From positions 1 to 40,199 of the forward strand of contig NZ_LSJA01000297.1 in assembly GCF_001556515.1 (NCBI RefSeq): 40,199 nt of DNA, read 5' to 3'. The notes under the pieces are model-generated. The model saw only the letters and a list, made by a program, of their open reading frames with translations, was not told where the DNA came from and did no database searches. The position numbers and the translations under genes are program-made. Within the stretch, counting starts at the first letter, position 1, and each line of letters starts with the position of its first letter. The DNA is from Caulobacter sp. CCH9-E1 (GTDB lineage: Bacteria; Pseudomonadota; Alphaproteobacteria; Caulobacterales; Caulobacteraceae). This document shows positions 16,483-25,817 of this stretch, piece after piece.

Positions 16483-18063
16483 CTAGAACAGAAAGCTGTA
16501 GTATTGCTGGAAGGCGCTGTGATCGCCGACCAGATTGATCGAGCTATGGTCGGGCAATTCGAACGTCACGCTGGTGACGTGAGTGATCGCGCCCGGATCG
16601 CTGGTGATGCGGGCGTCGTACATCACGACCTGCGAGCCATCCATCGCAAGGCTGACGACGGCGGTGTGGGCCATGAAGGAATCAATGACCTGCCGCACCA
16701 GATCGATCGAGACGAAGTCGATATGGGCCGTCGTCTTCTGAGGACCAACGGGCTCGGGGGGCGAAACGGTGTCGCCGCCCGCCGAAGGGCTGGGCGTTTC
16801 CGGCGCGGCGACGACGTCGCCCGTCTGTCCCCCGGGCTGAACACCGACCGGCGCCACCTGCACGTGCGTGCTTTGCGACAGGATCTCGGCCAGCACATCA
16901 GGCAGCTTGGAGACTTCGATCACGGCGATCTTCTGAGCCGTCGCCGTATCGCCGACCACGGCGCGCACCAGCTGGACAGCCTCGACGTCCGGCAGAGCGC
17001 CCGCGCCCAGGCGAATCTTCAGAACCCAGTCGGCGCTGTCATGGACGGACGGCGCGGATAGCGGCGAGACGGCGGCGTCGTAGCGACCAGTTCCATCGCC
17101 GCCATTGCCGCCATTGCCGCCGCCGCCCTTGGCGCCGCCCAACGTCGTTTCGGTCGGGTCGATGCGATCAACCGTGCTCGGCATGGTCGACAGCAGGGCG
17201 ACGAGCGAAAGCACCGAAGAGGCGGTCTGCGCCGGCGTGCTGACGGCGGCCGCGGCGTGGGCCAGCGCGATCGAGGCGTCGCCGTCGGCCACCGCCGTCG
17301 GATCCGGCGTGGCGGCTCCGCCGAGATCGAGCGCCGCGGCGTTGGCGGCCAGCGCCATGCGCGCGGCGGGCTCCAGGCTGGACTGTTCAACCTTGAAATC
17401 AGCGGCCAGCAGCGCGGCGGCCAGCACCAGGATCGCCTGGTTGGCCGGCAGCTGCACGGTGTCATAGGCCGCCGACTGAGCGTTCGCGGCGGCGACCGGC
17501 GGAAGAGAGGCCGCGCCGCCGTTCAGGCTGGTGTTCGAGCTGGACGACAGCAGCGCCGGACGCGCGTGCGAGGCCGGCGGATTGGCCGCGCCGCTCTCGG
17601 CCGCGCGCGCCTCGCCGCTCTTGAAGAAGGCGGTGCCCACAACAGCCACCAGCAGGGCGGCGGGGTGGACGGAGATGTTGTCGCCGCGATCCGACCGGCG
17701 GATCAGCGGGTGGCGCGCGACCATGTTTCGCACCATCGAGGAGAAGTCGAAGCCGCGCGCGATCTCTTCATAGGCCGGGCCGGCGATCAGATACTCGCCA
17801 TCGATGCGCGCGAAGTGGATGACGACCTCGCCATCATCGGTCCGATAGAAGACGAACCAAGGTTCCTTCTCGTCGCTCAGGCCGCGGTCGGTGCCGACGC
17901 GGATCCCCGCCCGCAGCAGGGCGGCCTCGACGCGATAGAATTCGGCCAGCTCCTGCTGGCTCCAGTCCGCCGCCGGAGCGGGGACGTATCGCGGCGAACG
18001 CTGGAAGAACGAGAGGACTTGCGCGGCCATGTCGGCGGATTGTTCCCACGCCAGAAGAGTCAC
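16483..18063 (-). CDS. Unrecognised protein beside the S-layer gene
   Basis: A 526-residue protein I do not recognise. Residues about 30-120 form a compact mixed domain (WSQQELAEFYRVEAALL, PWFVFYRTDDGEVVIHFARI, FDFSSMVRNMV). A short hydrophobic stretch at about 132-147 (VHPAALLVAVVGTAFF) may be a single membrane segment. Then comes an alanine-rich region, a glycine-rich linker (about 315-335, GGGGNGGNGGDG), and a C-terminal part with repeated beta-type segments ending in YSFLF. A start at GTG 18063 has GGGGAG close by; an ATG at 18030 is possible. It lies 32 bases after the XRE regulator gene, so both are probably co-transcribed, divergent from the S-layer gene. The architecture suggests a cytoplasmic sensor domain linked to a periplasmic or exported part, but this is inference. 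Confidence 0.75.
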   Translation of the reverse strand: MTLLAWEQSADMAAQVLSFFQRSPRYVPAPAADWSQQELAEFYRVEAALLRAGIRVGTDRGLSDEKEPWFVFYRTDDGEVVIHFARIDGEYLIAGPAYEEIARGFDFSSMVRNMVARHPLIRRSDRGDNISVHPAALLVAVVGTAFFKSGEARAAESGAANPPASHARPALLSSSSNTSLNGGAASLPPVAAANAQSAAYDTVQLPANQAILVLAAALLAADFKVEQSSLEPAARMALAANAAALDLGGAATPDPTAVADGDASIALAHAAAAVSTPAQTASSVLSLVALLSTMPSTVDRIDPTETTLGGAKGGGGNGGNGGDGTGRYDAAVSPLSAPSVHDSADWVLKIRLGAGALPDVEAVQLVRAVVGDTATAQKIAVIEVSKLPDVLAEILSQSTHVQVAPVGVQPGGQTGDVVAAPETPSPSAGGDTVSPPEPVGPQKTTAHIDFVSIDLVRQVIDSFMAHTAVVSLAMDGSQVVMYDARITSDPGAITHVTSVTFELPDHSSINLVGDHSAFQQYYSFLF

Positions 18064-18095
18064 CGGCTCCCCGCCGGCAGGTCAAGCTAGACGAT

Positions 18096-18395
18096 CTACT
18101 CTTCGTTGAACAGGATATCGTAGGTAATAGGATCGTAGAACCGCATCAGTTCCCGCACGAACGTCCTTTCCGGAACGTTAAGCGCGCGCGCCCAGTCGCG
18201 GTAGCGATCCGGCGGAATGCGGCCGCGTCCGGTCTCCAGCTGGGAAATGAACGTATAATAGTCGGCCCCGACCTTGGCCGCGAGCTGGCGTTGCGACAGG
18301 CCGGCGGCCTCCCGCGCTTCCTTCAGCCATCGGCCGCCTTCGCGACGGAGGTCTTGAACCTCCGGGGCGCTGCGACGTTGAGGGTTGCCATACAT
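18096..18395 (-). CDS. XRE family helix-turn-helix regulator
   Basis: A 99-residue DNA-binding protein of the Cro/C1 type. The helix-turn-helix covers about residues 20-75: WLKEAREAAGLSQRQLAAKV is helices 1-2 and ADYYTFISQLETGRG the recognition region. The last 25 residues (ERTFVRELMRFYDPITYDI) could serve in dimer formation. It is divergent from the S-layer gene, about 260 bases away, and heads an operon with the unrecognised 526-residue protein. TATAAT directly overlaps its ATG on the coding strand, but no -35 fits. It is a good candidate to act on the direct repeats at 18513-18546, although no binding evidence exists. Confidence 0.85.
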   Translation of the reverse strand: MYGNPQRRSAPEVQDLRREGGRWLKEAREAAGLSQRQLAAKVGADYYTFISQLETGRGRIPPDRYRDWARALNVPERTFVRELMRFYDPITYDILFNEE

Positions 18396-18512
18396 TATAG
18401 ACTCTCAAGCCTCCGTCCGCGGGCGGAGAGCGCTGTCGCTCGCCTCCAAGGACGCCAAATTCCTTGTCCATATAGCGCTTCCGTGGCTCAGGTACAAGGA
18501 ACGCGACATATG

Positions 18513-18546
18513 AAAATGCTGTACCGGTTAGAAAAATGCTGTACCG
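18513..18546 (+). repeat. Two perfect 14-bp direct repeats ahead of the S-layer promoter
   Basis: AAAATGCTGTACCG occurs at 18513-18526 and again at 18533-18546, exactly 20 bp apart, or about two helical turns. An inverted half-site (GGTACA) lies at 18491-18496. The second copy ends 14 bases before the -35 hexamer of the S-layer promoter, a normal place for an activator. Candidate binders are the divergent XRE protein or an unlinked regulator. Confidence 0.6.
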
Positions 18547-18560
18547 CGTGATTTCGGCTA

Positions 18561-18589
18561 TTGTCGACGTATGACGTTTGCTCTATAGC
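18561..18589 (+). promoter_or_regulatory. S-layer gene promoter
   Basis: TTGTCG (-35, 18561-18566) and TATAGC (-10, 18584-18589) are separated by 17 bases. From memory, the bases from about 18557 to the start codon are almost the same as the published C. crescentus rsaA promoter and leader. The roughly 60-base leader ends with GGGAG at 18641-18645 before the ATG at 18655. This is one of the strongest Caulobacter promoters. Confidence 0.8.
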
Positions 18590-18654
18590 CATCGCTGCTC
18601 CCATGCGCGCCGTTCGGTCGCAGGGGGTGTGGGATTTTTTGGGAGACAAGCCAG

Positions 18655-21600
18655 ATGGCTTATACGATGGAACAGCTGACGACGTTCTTCACGAACGCCA
18701 ACGCTGGTACGGTGCCGACCGGCGCGCAGGTGCTTGCCCTGCAAGCGATCTATACCGAAGCTAACGCTCCGGGCGGCACGAATGAAGTCGCTCTGGCCAA
18801 GGTGATCAACCTGGCTTCGGACTACACCACGGGCGTCAGCGTCCAGGCCTATCAGTTCTTCCTCGGCTACGCGCCGAGCGAAGCCGGTCTCGCCTCGCTG
18901 AACGCCTCCTAACGTCGGCGCGGGCTCGCAAGCGAGCCTCAACGGTGAAAACCGCTTCATCGCCCAGTCGATCTCGCTGGCGCTGCAGAACCCGACCGCC
19001 AAGGCGAACTTCTCCGCTTCGTACGGCTCGCTGTCGATCGAGGCCGCCACTCGCGCCGCCTACGACATCATCATCGGTAACGCCGCCGCCAAGGCCGCGG
19101 GCGTCAACATCGACGCCGCCATCAAGTTCTTCACCGATCAGACCGCTTACTTCACGGCCTTCGTGAAGCAAGTGCTGCCGAACGCCACGGCTGACGAGCA
19201 AGCGCTCGCGGTCAAGGCCGCCATCATCGGCGAAATCATGTACCAAGGCCAGAAGTACAACGATGGCGCCGGTCTGGGCGCTTACGCTGCGGCTTCGACC
19301 AACCTGATCAAGGACCTGGCTGACGACGGTCACCTGACCGCGAACAACGCCGCTGGCGTGCCGCTGTTCGCTAACTACGGTTCGGGTGGCGCTGGTTCGG
19401 CCTTTGTCCTGACCACGGGCGTCGACACGATCCCGGGAACGGGTGGCGATGATACGATCACCGCCCTGATCGACGGCACCACCGGCGCTGTCGCCACCAC
19501 CCTGACGGGGCTCGACACCATCAACGGCGGCGCGGGCAATGACACCGTCAACCTGAACGTCCTGAACGGCGCCGGCGCTGCTGGCACCGCCGTGGCGGGC
19601 ATCCCGACCGTGTCGGTGTCGAGCGTTGAAACCGCCAATGTTCGCTCGCAGGTTGGCTTCACTGGTGATTTCTCGAGCTGGACCGGTCTCACCTCGCTGA
19701 ACTTCACTCAGGGTACGGCTGTGGCCCTTACGGCCGCTGGCACCACCAATGTCGCCGTTTCGGGCGCGACTGGCGCCATCGGCGTCGATGGCGGTCTGAA
19801 CATCACCGTCACCGACAACACTGCTGGGCAGAACATCGGCGTCGGCGCTACTACCGTGGCGAAGGGCTCTGTGACGGTCACGGATACTAACCAGACGACG
19901 GGCAACATCGCTGTCGACGGCGGCACCACCGTCTCGGTCACGGCCGCGAAGAACAGCGGCGGTACGATCACCGTTGGCAACGGCGGCGCCGCCACCGATC
20001 TGCCGACCGGCGCGATCACCGTCTCGAGCACCGGCGCTGCTTACGTGGCTGCTGGTTCGCCGACCCTCGGCGACATCACGGTGAAGGGCGGCACGACCGT
20101 CACGGTCACTCAAGTCGCTTCGTCGGACCTGAGCGCTCAGGCTAAGGACGGCGCTGCTGGCACGATCACTCAAGGTGACGTGGCCATCACGGGCGGCGAC
20201 GCCACCACGGAAGTGACCGTCAACCAGACGGCCGCTGTCACGGGTCAGAACTACATCGCCGCCGCCGGTTCGAAGGAAACGCAGACCGTGACCTTCACGG
20301 CTCTGGCCGCGAACGGCACGGCCACGGTGAACGGCCTGACCTTCACGGCCGCCAAGGCCCTGACGGCCGCCGAAGTCGCCGCCGCCTTCGCCAACCTGAC
20401 GAACGGCGCGACCACCGGTCCGGCTTCGGTCACGAACGGCACCTACACCGGCGCGTTCAACACGCTCGGCTTCACGACCGGCGCTGTGACGACCTCGGGC
20501 GGCGTTAGCACCGTCACGCTGACGGGCGCTGCGAACGGCAACCTGGCGCTGGCGGCTTTCGCCGGTGGCGCTACCGTGACCGCTGGCACCGACGGTGTCG
20601 CCACGACGGCTGGCCAAGCTGGTATCGCTACGATCGTTGGCGGCGATGTCGACGTGAACGGCGCCATCACCGGCGCTGACGTCCTCGCCAAGGTCACGCT
20701 CAATGGCTACGGCGCTGGTTCGTCCGTCACCTCGGACGCTCTGACGGCCCTGAACCTGGCTAACAGCGACTCGGACGTCTCGGTGACCAACACCGCCGCG
20801 ACGACCCTGGCCCTGGGCCTCGACAACGTTGGCGCCAACGCTGCGGCGACTGTCGGCCTCGGCGCTACCTACACCACCCTGAACATCACGGCGACCTCGG
20901 CCTCGGCGGCGAACATCACCGCTGGCGGCGTGACCGCTCTGACGGTTGGTGGCTCGGCTGTCGCCAACCTGACTGGTTCGACGCTCGGCGCTCTGAAGAC
21001 GCTGACGACCACCGGTTCGGCTGGCGTGACGCTGAATACGGCTGCCGCCACCCTGACTTCGGTGGACACCACGGCTTCGACCGGCAAGAGCACCGTGTCG
21101 ATCGACGGCACCAAGGCGACCTACACCGGCGGCGCTGGCGTGGATGTTGTGACCCTGACGACCGTTGCTCCGACGAAGGCGATCTCGCTCGGCGGCGGTG
21201 ACGACACCCTGAACCTGGCCGCTGGCACCACGTCCAGCACCGGTGTTCTGGATGGCGGCGCCGGCACCGACATTCTGGGTATGGCCGCTGCTGACGCCGC
21301 GACCGCTTCCCTGGCCGCGACCTTCGCTACGAAGTTCACCGGCTTCGAAAAGCTGAGCCTCGGTTCGGCTGCTGCGGCTCAGTCGATCGACCTGTCGAAC
21401 TTGAACAACATCAACTACGTGATCAGCGCCGGCACCGCCGCGGGCATCACGGAGACGCTGACCAAGTTCGTCAACGGCGGCACGCTGGAAGTGACCGGTG
21501 GTACGGCCACGAGCGTCATCGACGTTCAACTGGCCGACGCTACGGGTACCACTGACAGCCTGAACGTCGTGACCAAGGCGAGCGCTGCTCTGAACGTCGG

Positions 21601-22327
21601 CTCCATCAAGGCCGCCGGCGTCGAGACCATCAGCCTGACGGCGACCGACTCGGCTGCGTCCACGATCGACACGCACACCGTTTCGATCGACGACTCGGCC
21701 CTGAAGGCCCTGACCATCGGCGGCAACGCCAAGGTCGCGCTGACCTACAACAGCACCGCCCTGACCTCGGTGGACGCTTCGGCGAACACCGGCGGCGTGA
21801 CGATCTCGACCCTGGCCGGCGCGGCTGCCAAGGCCACCATCACCGGTGGTTCGGGCGCCGACACCCTGACGGCTAACCACGCCAGCGACACCCTGATCGG
21901 TGGCGCCGGTGATGATAGCCTGACGGTGAACGCCAACCTGGTCACCCTGACGGGCGGCGCTGGCGCTGACACGTTCAACGTCTCCTTCGCTGTCTCGAAC
22001 TCGAGCGGTTATGCGACCATCACCGACGCTTCGGCGACGGATACCCTGGTGTTCGCGAACACTGCTTCGGCCGAGACCTTCACCTCGGCGAAGATCGTTC
22101 TGGGCGACACGGCCGTCTTCCAAGACTACGCCAACGAAGCCATCCAAACGACGAACGAAGGCGCCATCACCTGGTTCCAGTTCGGTGGTAACACCTATAT
22201 CGTCGAAAACATGGCTGACGGTTCGTCCTTCACGAACGGCACCGACATCATCGTGAAGCTGGCTGGCAACATCGACCTGTCGACCGCTTCGTTCAACGCT
22301 TCGAGCCAGACGCTGGTCCTGCACTAA
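18655..22327 (+). CDS. rsaA: S-layer protein RsaA, interrupted by a frameshift
   Basis: The gene for the RTX-type S-layer protein, which is secreted by RsaD/E/F and bound to O-antigen with calcium. Reading starts at 18655 (MAYTMEQLTTFFTNANAG, like RsaA) but meets TAA at 18910-18912 after 85 codons. The next frame (+1) then stays open for about 1138 codons and continues the RsaA homology at once (GENRFIAQSISLA). If shifted, the product is 1223 residues, longer than the roughly 1026 of C. crescentus. N-terminal LPS-anchor domain about 1-240; RTX calcium repeats at about 290-305 (GGAGNDTVN), about 846 (GGGDDTLNL) and 1063-1107 (GGSGADTL, GGAGDDSL, GGAGADTF); uncleaved C-terminal secretion signal ending TLVLH. 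Residues about 543-650 look like an inserted beta module (TVTFTALAANGTATVNGLTF) absent from C. crescentus RsaA. As written, no full protein is made unless the ribosome shifts. Confidence 0.88.
18907..18913 (+). other. Frameshift site in rsaA (TCC TAA C)
   Basis: The zero frame reads TCC then TAA. A +1 slip from TCC to CCT lets the next codon be AAC and gives ...LNASNVGAGSQ, in frame with the rest of rsaA. Removing one C from the CC pair gives the same protein. No Shine-Dalgarno-like stimulator lies just upstream. Sequencing error, true mutation and programmed shift cannot be told apart here. Confidence 0.85.
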
Positions 22328-22374
22328 ACCTCTCAGGAGGGGGCTGGTTCTTCGGAGCCAGCTTCGACTATCGA

Positions 22375-22406
22375 CCCCCGCGCGGTCCGCCGCGCGGGGG
22401 TTTTTT
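22375..22406 (+). terminator. rsaA terminator
   Basis: A perfect 11-bp stem (CCCCCGCGCGG at 22375-22385, complement at 22390-22400) has a TCCG loop and is followed by six T. A smaller hairpin with a CTTCGGAG core (GCTGG...CCAGC, about 22343-22362) lies before it. In C. crescentus, leaky termination here is thought to supply the low level of rsaD and rsaE transcript. Confidence 0.9.
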
Positions 22407-22454
22407 ATGGGGCAGGGCGCCGGCAGTTACGCTTGGCGCGCTCGGCGCCGTGAT

Positions 22455-22469
22455 CTAGAGCAGCTCTAG
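22455..22469 (+). repeat. Palindrome between rsaA and rsaD
   Basis: CTAGAGC-A-GCTCTAG is a perfect 7-bp inverted repeat about a single A, 97 bases before the rsaD start. It may be an operator or a small hairpin. The rest of the 22407-22565 gap shows no gene and no clear promoter. Confidence 0.4.
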
Positions 22470-22565
22470 GCACACCTTTCCGCCACAATTTCGTGGTCGA
22501 GACGCGACCTAAGTTGTTACTGTAGTTCAGCCGCGTCATGCGTCGCGGCGTCCTGAAGGCTAGAG

Positions 22566-24296
22566 ATGCTGTTCAATCGCACCGGCGAGAAGCCGACCAT
22601 CCTGGACCAAGCCGTCCTGGTCATGAAGCCGGCGGTGATCACCGCCATGGTCTTCAGCTTCTTCATCAACATCCTGGCCCTGGTTAGCCCGCTGTACATG
22701 CTGCAGGTCTATGACCGCGTCCTGTCCAGCCGCAGCGTCTCCACCCTGGTGGTGCTGACCGTGCTGTGCATCTTCCTGTTCCTGATCTACGGGTTGCTCG
22801 AAGCCTTGCGCACCCAGGTTCTGGTCCGCGGCGGCTTGAAGTTCGACGGCGTGGCGCGCGACCCGATCTTCCGATCGGTGCTCGATTCGACGCTGACGCG
22901 ACGCGGTCCCGGGGGGCAGGCGTTCCGCGACATGGACCAGGTGCGCGAGTTCGCGACCGGCGGCCTGATCGCCTTCTGCGACGCGCCCTGGACGCCGGTG
23001 TTCATCATCGTCTCCTGGATGCTGCACCCCTATTTCGGGATCCTGGCGATCATCAGCTCCTTCGTGATCTTCGGCCTGGCGGTGCTGAACGACCGGGCGA
23101 CCAAGAACCCGCTGCAGATGGCGACCATGGCCTCGATCGCCGCCCAGAACGACGCCGGCTCGACCCTGCGCAACGCCGAGGTCATGAAGGCCATGGGCAT
23201 GTGGGGCGGCCTGCAGGAGCGTTGGCGCGGACGCCGCGACGAGCAGATCGCCTGGCAGGCGGCCGCCAGCGATTCCGGCGGCGCGGTGATGTCGGGCATC
23301 AAGGTGTTCCGCCAGATCGTCCAGACCCTGATCCTGGGCGGCGGCGCCTATCTGGCCATCGAGGGCAAGATCTCGCCCGGCGCGATGATCGCCGGCTCCA
23401 TCCTGGTGGGCCGCGCCCTGGCGCCGATCGAAGGCGCGGTGGGCCAGTGGAAGGGCTTCCTCGGCGCCCGCAGCGCCTGGGACCGCCTGCAGGAGATGCT
23501 CCGCCAGGAGAAGGACACCTCCGACCACATGCCGCTGCCCGAGCCGCGCGGCGTGCTGTCGGCCGAGGCCGCCTCGATCCTCCCGCCCGGCGCCCAGCAG
23601 CCGACCATGCGCCAGGCCAGCTTCCGCATCGACGCCGGCACGGCCGTGGCGCTGGTCGGGCCCAGCGCGGCGGGCAAGTCCTCGCTGCTGCGCGGCATCG
23701 TCGGGGTGTGGCCCTGCGCGGCCGGGGTGATCCGTCTCGACGGCTACGACATCAAGCAGTGGGACCCCGAGAAGCTGGGCCGCCACATCGGCTACCTGCC
23801 GCAGGACATCGAGTTGTTCTCCGGGACCGTGGCCCAGAACATCGCCCGTTTCACCGAGTTCGAGGCTCAGGAAGTCATCGACGCGGCCACGCTGGCCGGC
23901 GTTCACGAGATGATCCAGGCCCTGCCGATGGGCTACGACACGCCGATCGGGGAGGGCGGCGCCTCGCTCTCCGGCGGCCAGCGCCAGCGTCTGGCCCTGG
24001 CCCGCTCGGTGTTCCGCTTGCCCGCCCTGGTGGCGCTGGACGAGCCGAACGCCAGCCTCGACCAGGTCGGCGAAGTGGCGCTGATGGAGGCCATGAACCG
24101 GCTGAAGGCCGCCAAGCGCACGGTGGTGTTCGCGACGCACAAGGTGAACCTGCTGGCCCAGGCCGACTACATCATGGTGATCAATCAGGGAGTCATCGCC
24201 GACTTCGGCGAACGCGACGTGATGCTGGCCAAGCTGACGGGCGCCGCCCCGCAGCCTCAGCCGCCGAAACCCGCGCCGATCCAGAGCGCGCACTGA
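22566..24296 (+). CDS. rsaD: Type I secretion ABC transporter RsaD
   Basis: A 576-residue inner-membrane ATPase/permease that drives export of the S-layer protein. The N-terminal part holds about six membrane segments (first near MVFSFFINILALVSPLYMLQVYDRV, preceding the SRSVSTLVVLTVL stretch). The ATPase domain has Walker A GPSAAGKS at 365-372, the signature LSGGQRQRLALARS near 468 and Walker B LVALDEP with D492/E493. No C39-like peptidase domain is present, as expected for PrtD-type exporters with C-terminal signals. It starts at ATG 22566 and is followed by rsaE after 71 bases. The order rsaA-rsaD-rsaE matches C. crescentus. Confidence 0.95.
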   Translation: MLFNRTGEKPTILDQAVLVMKPAVITAMVFSFFINILALVSPLYMLQVYDRVLSSRSVSTLVVLTVLCIFLFLIYGLLEALRTQVLVRGGLKFDGVARDPIFRSVLDSTLTRRGPGGQAFRDMDQVREFATGGLIAFCDAPWTPVFIIVSWMLHPYFGILAIISSFVIFGLAVLNDRATKNPLQMATMASIAAQNDAGSTLRNAEVMKAMGMWGGLQERWRGRRDEQIAWQAAASDSGGAVMSGIKVFRQIVQTLILGGGAYLAIEGKISPGAMIAGSILVGRALAPIEGAVGQWKGFLGARSAWDRLQEMLRQEKDTSDHMPLPEPRGVLSAEAASILPPGAQQPTMRQASFRIDAGTAVALVGPSAAGKSSLLRGIVGVWPCAAGVIRLDGYDIKQWDPEKLGRHIGYLPQDIELFSGTVAQNIARFTEFEAQEVIDAATLAGVHEMIQALPMGYDTPIGEGGASLSGGQRQRLALARSVFRLPALVALDEPNASLDQVGEVALMEAMNRLKAAKRTVVFATHKVNLLAQADYIMVINQGVIADFGERDVMLAKLTGAAPQPQPPKPAPIQSAH

Positions 24297-24367
24297 CGCC
24301 GCGCTCCCTCGGCTCTCAATACTGTTCTCACGGCCGCCGCCAGGCGCGCCCATCAGGCTGAAACCGC

Positions 24368-25675
24368 ATGAAGCCCCCGAAGCTGCAACGTCCGACGGAC
24401 AACTATAAAACCGTGGCCCGGGTGGGCTACGCGATCATTGGCGTGATGCTGCTGGGTTTGGTCGTGGCGGCCTTCATGCCGATCGCCGCCTCGGTGATCG
24501 CCAACGGCGTGGTGTCGGCCGAGGGCAATCGCAAGACGGTCCAGCACCTGGAAGGCGGCATGCTGCGCAAGATCCTGGTGCGCGAGGGCCAGAGGGTGAA
24601 GGCGGGCGAGGTGCTGTTCGAGCTCGACCCCACCCAGGCCAACGCCGCCGCGGGGATCACCAAGAACCAGTACGTTGCGCTGAAAGCCCTTGAAGCCCGC
24701 CTGCTGGCCGAGCGCGACCAGCGCTCGTCGATCAGCTTCCCGGCCGAACTGCTAAGCCAACGCTCCGATCCCATGGTCGCGCGCGCCATCGCCGACGAGG
24801 AGCTTCAGTTCCAGGAACGGCGCCAGACGATTCAGGGCCAAATCGACCTGATGAACGGCCAGCGCGAGCAGTATCAGAGCGAGATCGAAGGCATCGACCG
24901 CCAGACGCAGGGCCTTAAGGACCAGTTGGGCTTCATTCAGGACGAACTCAACGATCTGCGGAAAATCTACGACAAGGGCCTGGTGCCGCGGCCGCGCCTC
25001 CTGGCGCTGGAGCGCGAGCAGGCTTCGCTGTCGGGCTCGATCGGCCGTCTGACCGCCGACCGCGCCAAGGCGGTCCAGGGCATCTCCGACACCCAGCTGA
25101 AGGTCCGCCAGATCAAGCAGGAGTTCTTTGAGCAGGTCAGCCAGAACATCACCGAGACCCGGGTGAAGCTGGCCGAAGTGACCGAGAAGGAAGTCGTGGC
25201 CTCCGACGCCCTGCGGCGCGTCAAGATCGTCTCGCCGGTCAATGGCGTGGCGCAGAACCTGCGCTTCTTCACCGAGGGCGCCGTTGTTCGCCCCGCCGAG
25301 CCGCTGGTCGATATCGCGCCGGACGACGAGGCTTTCGTCGTTCAGGCCCACTTCCAGCCGACCGACGTGGACAATGTCTATCCGGGCATGGTCACCGAGG
25401 TGCGTCTGCCGGCCTTCCACTCGCGCGAGATTCCGATCCTGAACGGCAAGATCGAATCCATTTCTCGCGACCGTCTGTCCGACCCGGAAGGCAAGACCTC
25501 GTACTTCCTCGGCATCGTGACCGTGGACATCAAGCAGCTGCCCAAGCCGCTGCGCGCCAAGGTCTCGGCGGGCATGCCGGCCCAGGTCATCGTGCCGACG
25601 CGGAACCGCACCGTGCTCGACTACCTGATCTCGCCGCTGCGCGACACGCTGCGCACCACCATGCGCGAGGAGTAG
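24368..25675 (+). CDS. rsaE: Type I secretion membrane fusion protein RsaE
   Basis: A 435-residue HlyD/PrtE-family adaptor linking RsaD to the outer-membrane channel RsaF. A short cytoplasmic N-terminus is followed by one membrane segment at about 20-40 (VGYAIIGVMLLGLVVAAFMP). A lipoyl half-motif (VQHLEGGMLRKILVREGQRVKAGEVLFEL) comes next, then a long coiled coil at about 100-290, the second lipoyl half (VKIVSPVNGVAQNLRFFTEGAVV) and a beta-barrel region with PAQVIVPTRNRTVLDYL near the C-terminus, a conserved end of this family. It lies 71 bases after rsaD in the same operon. The 142 bases before the next start codon hold an imperfect GC hairpin and no obvious terminator. Confidence 0.95.
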   Translation: MKPPKLQRPTDNYKTVARVGYAIIGVMLLGLVVAAFMPIAASVIANGVVSAEGNRKTVQHLEGGMLRKILVREGQRVKAGEVLFELDPTQANAAAGITKNQYVALKALEARLLAERDQRSSISFPAELLSQRSDPMVARAIADEELQFQERRQTIQGQIDLMNGQREQYQSEIEGIDRQTQGLKDQLGFIQDELNDLRKIYDKGLVPRPRLLALEREQASLSGSIGRLTADRAKAVQGISDTQLKVRQIKQEFFEQVSQNITETRVKLAEVTEKEVVASDALRRVKIVSPVNGVAQNLRFFTEGAVVRPAEPLVDIAPDDEAFVVQAHFQPTDVDNVYPGMVTEVRLPAFHSREIPILNGKIESISRDRLSDPEGKTSYFLGIVTVDIKQLPKPLRAKVSAGMPAQVIVPTRNRTVLDYLISPLRDTLRTTMREE

Positions 25676-25817
25676 GGGCGGGGATTTCAATCGGCTGAAT
25701 TCCCAAGCTTTTCGGCAAGGCGGCGTCTTGAGCGCAATTCTCGACGGCGCCGCTTTCCAACCGCCTCCAATGGTGTAGTCAGACACTTTCGTACTTACTG
25801 GAGTCGGCGCAGCCCGC

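Noticed and set aside
17095..17125. A glycine-rich repeat in the 526-residue protein as an RTX calcium site
   Set aside because: The GGGGNGGNGGDG run lacks the GGxGxDxUx spacing and repeats, so it is more likely a flexible linker.
18394..18399. TATAAT as -10 of the XRE gene
   Set aside because: It overlaps the start codon, so transcription would begin inside the gene, and no -35 fits 16-18 bases upstream.
18491..18546. A CRISPR-like repeat array ahead of rsaA
   Set aside because: Only two short 14-bp repeats with a 6-base gap; repeats and spacers are far too short and no cas genes are present.
18836..22324. A very long open frame on the minus strand across rsaA (about 1160 codons)
   Set aside because: It mirrors the low-stop codon use of the GC-rich rsaA gene, has low-complexity arginine/glycine-rich sequence, and shows no family features, while the plus strand encodes clear RTX repeats.
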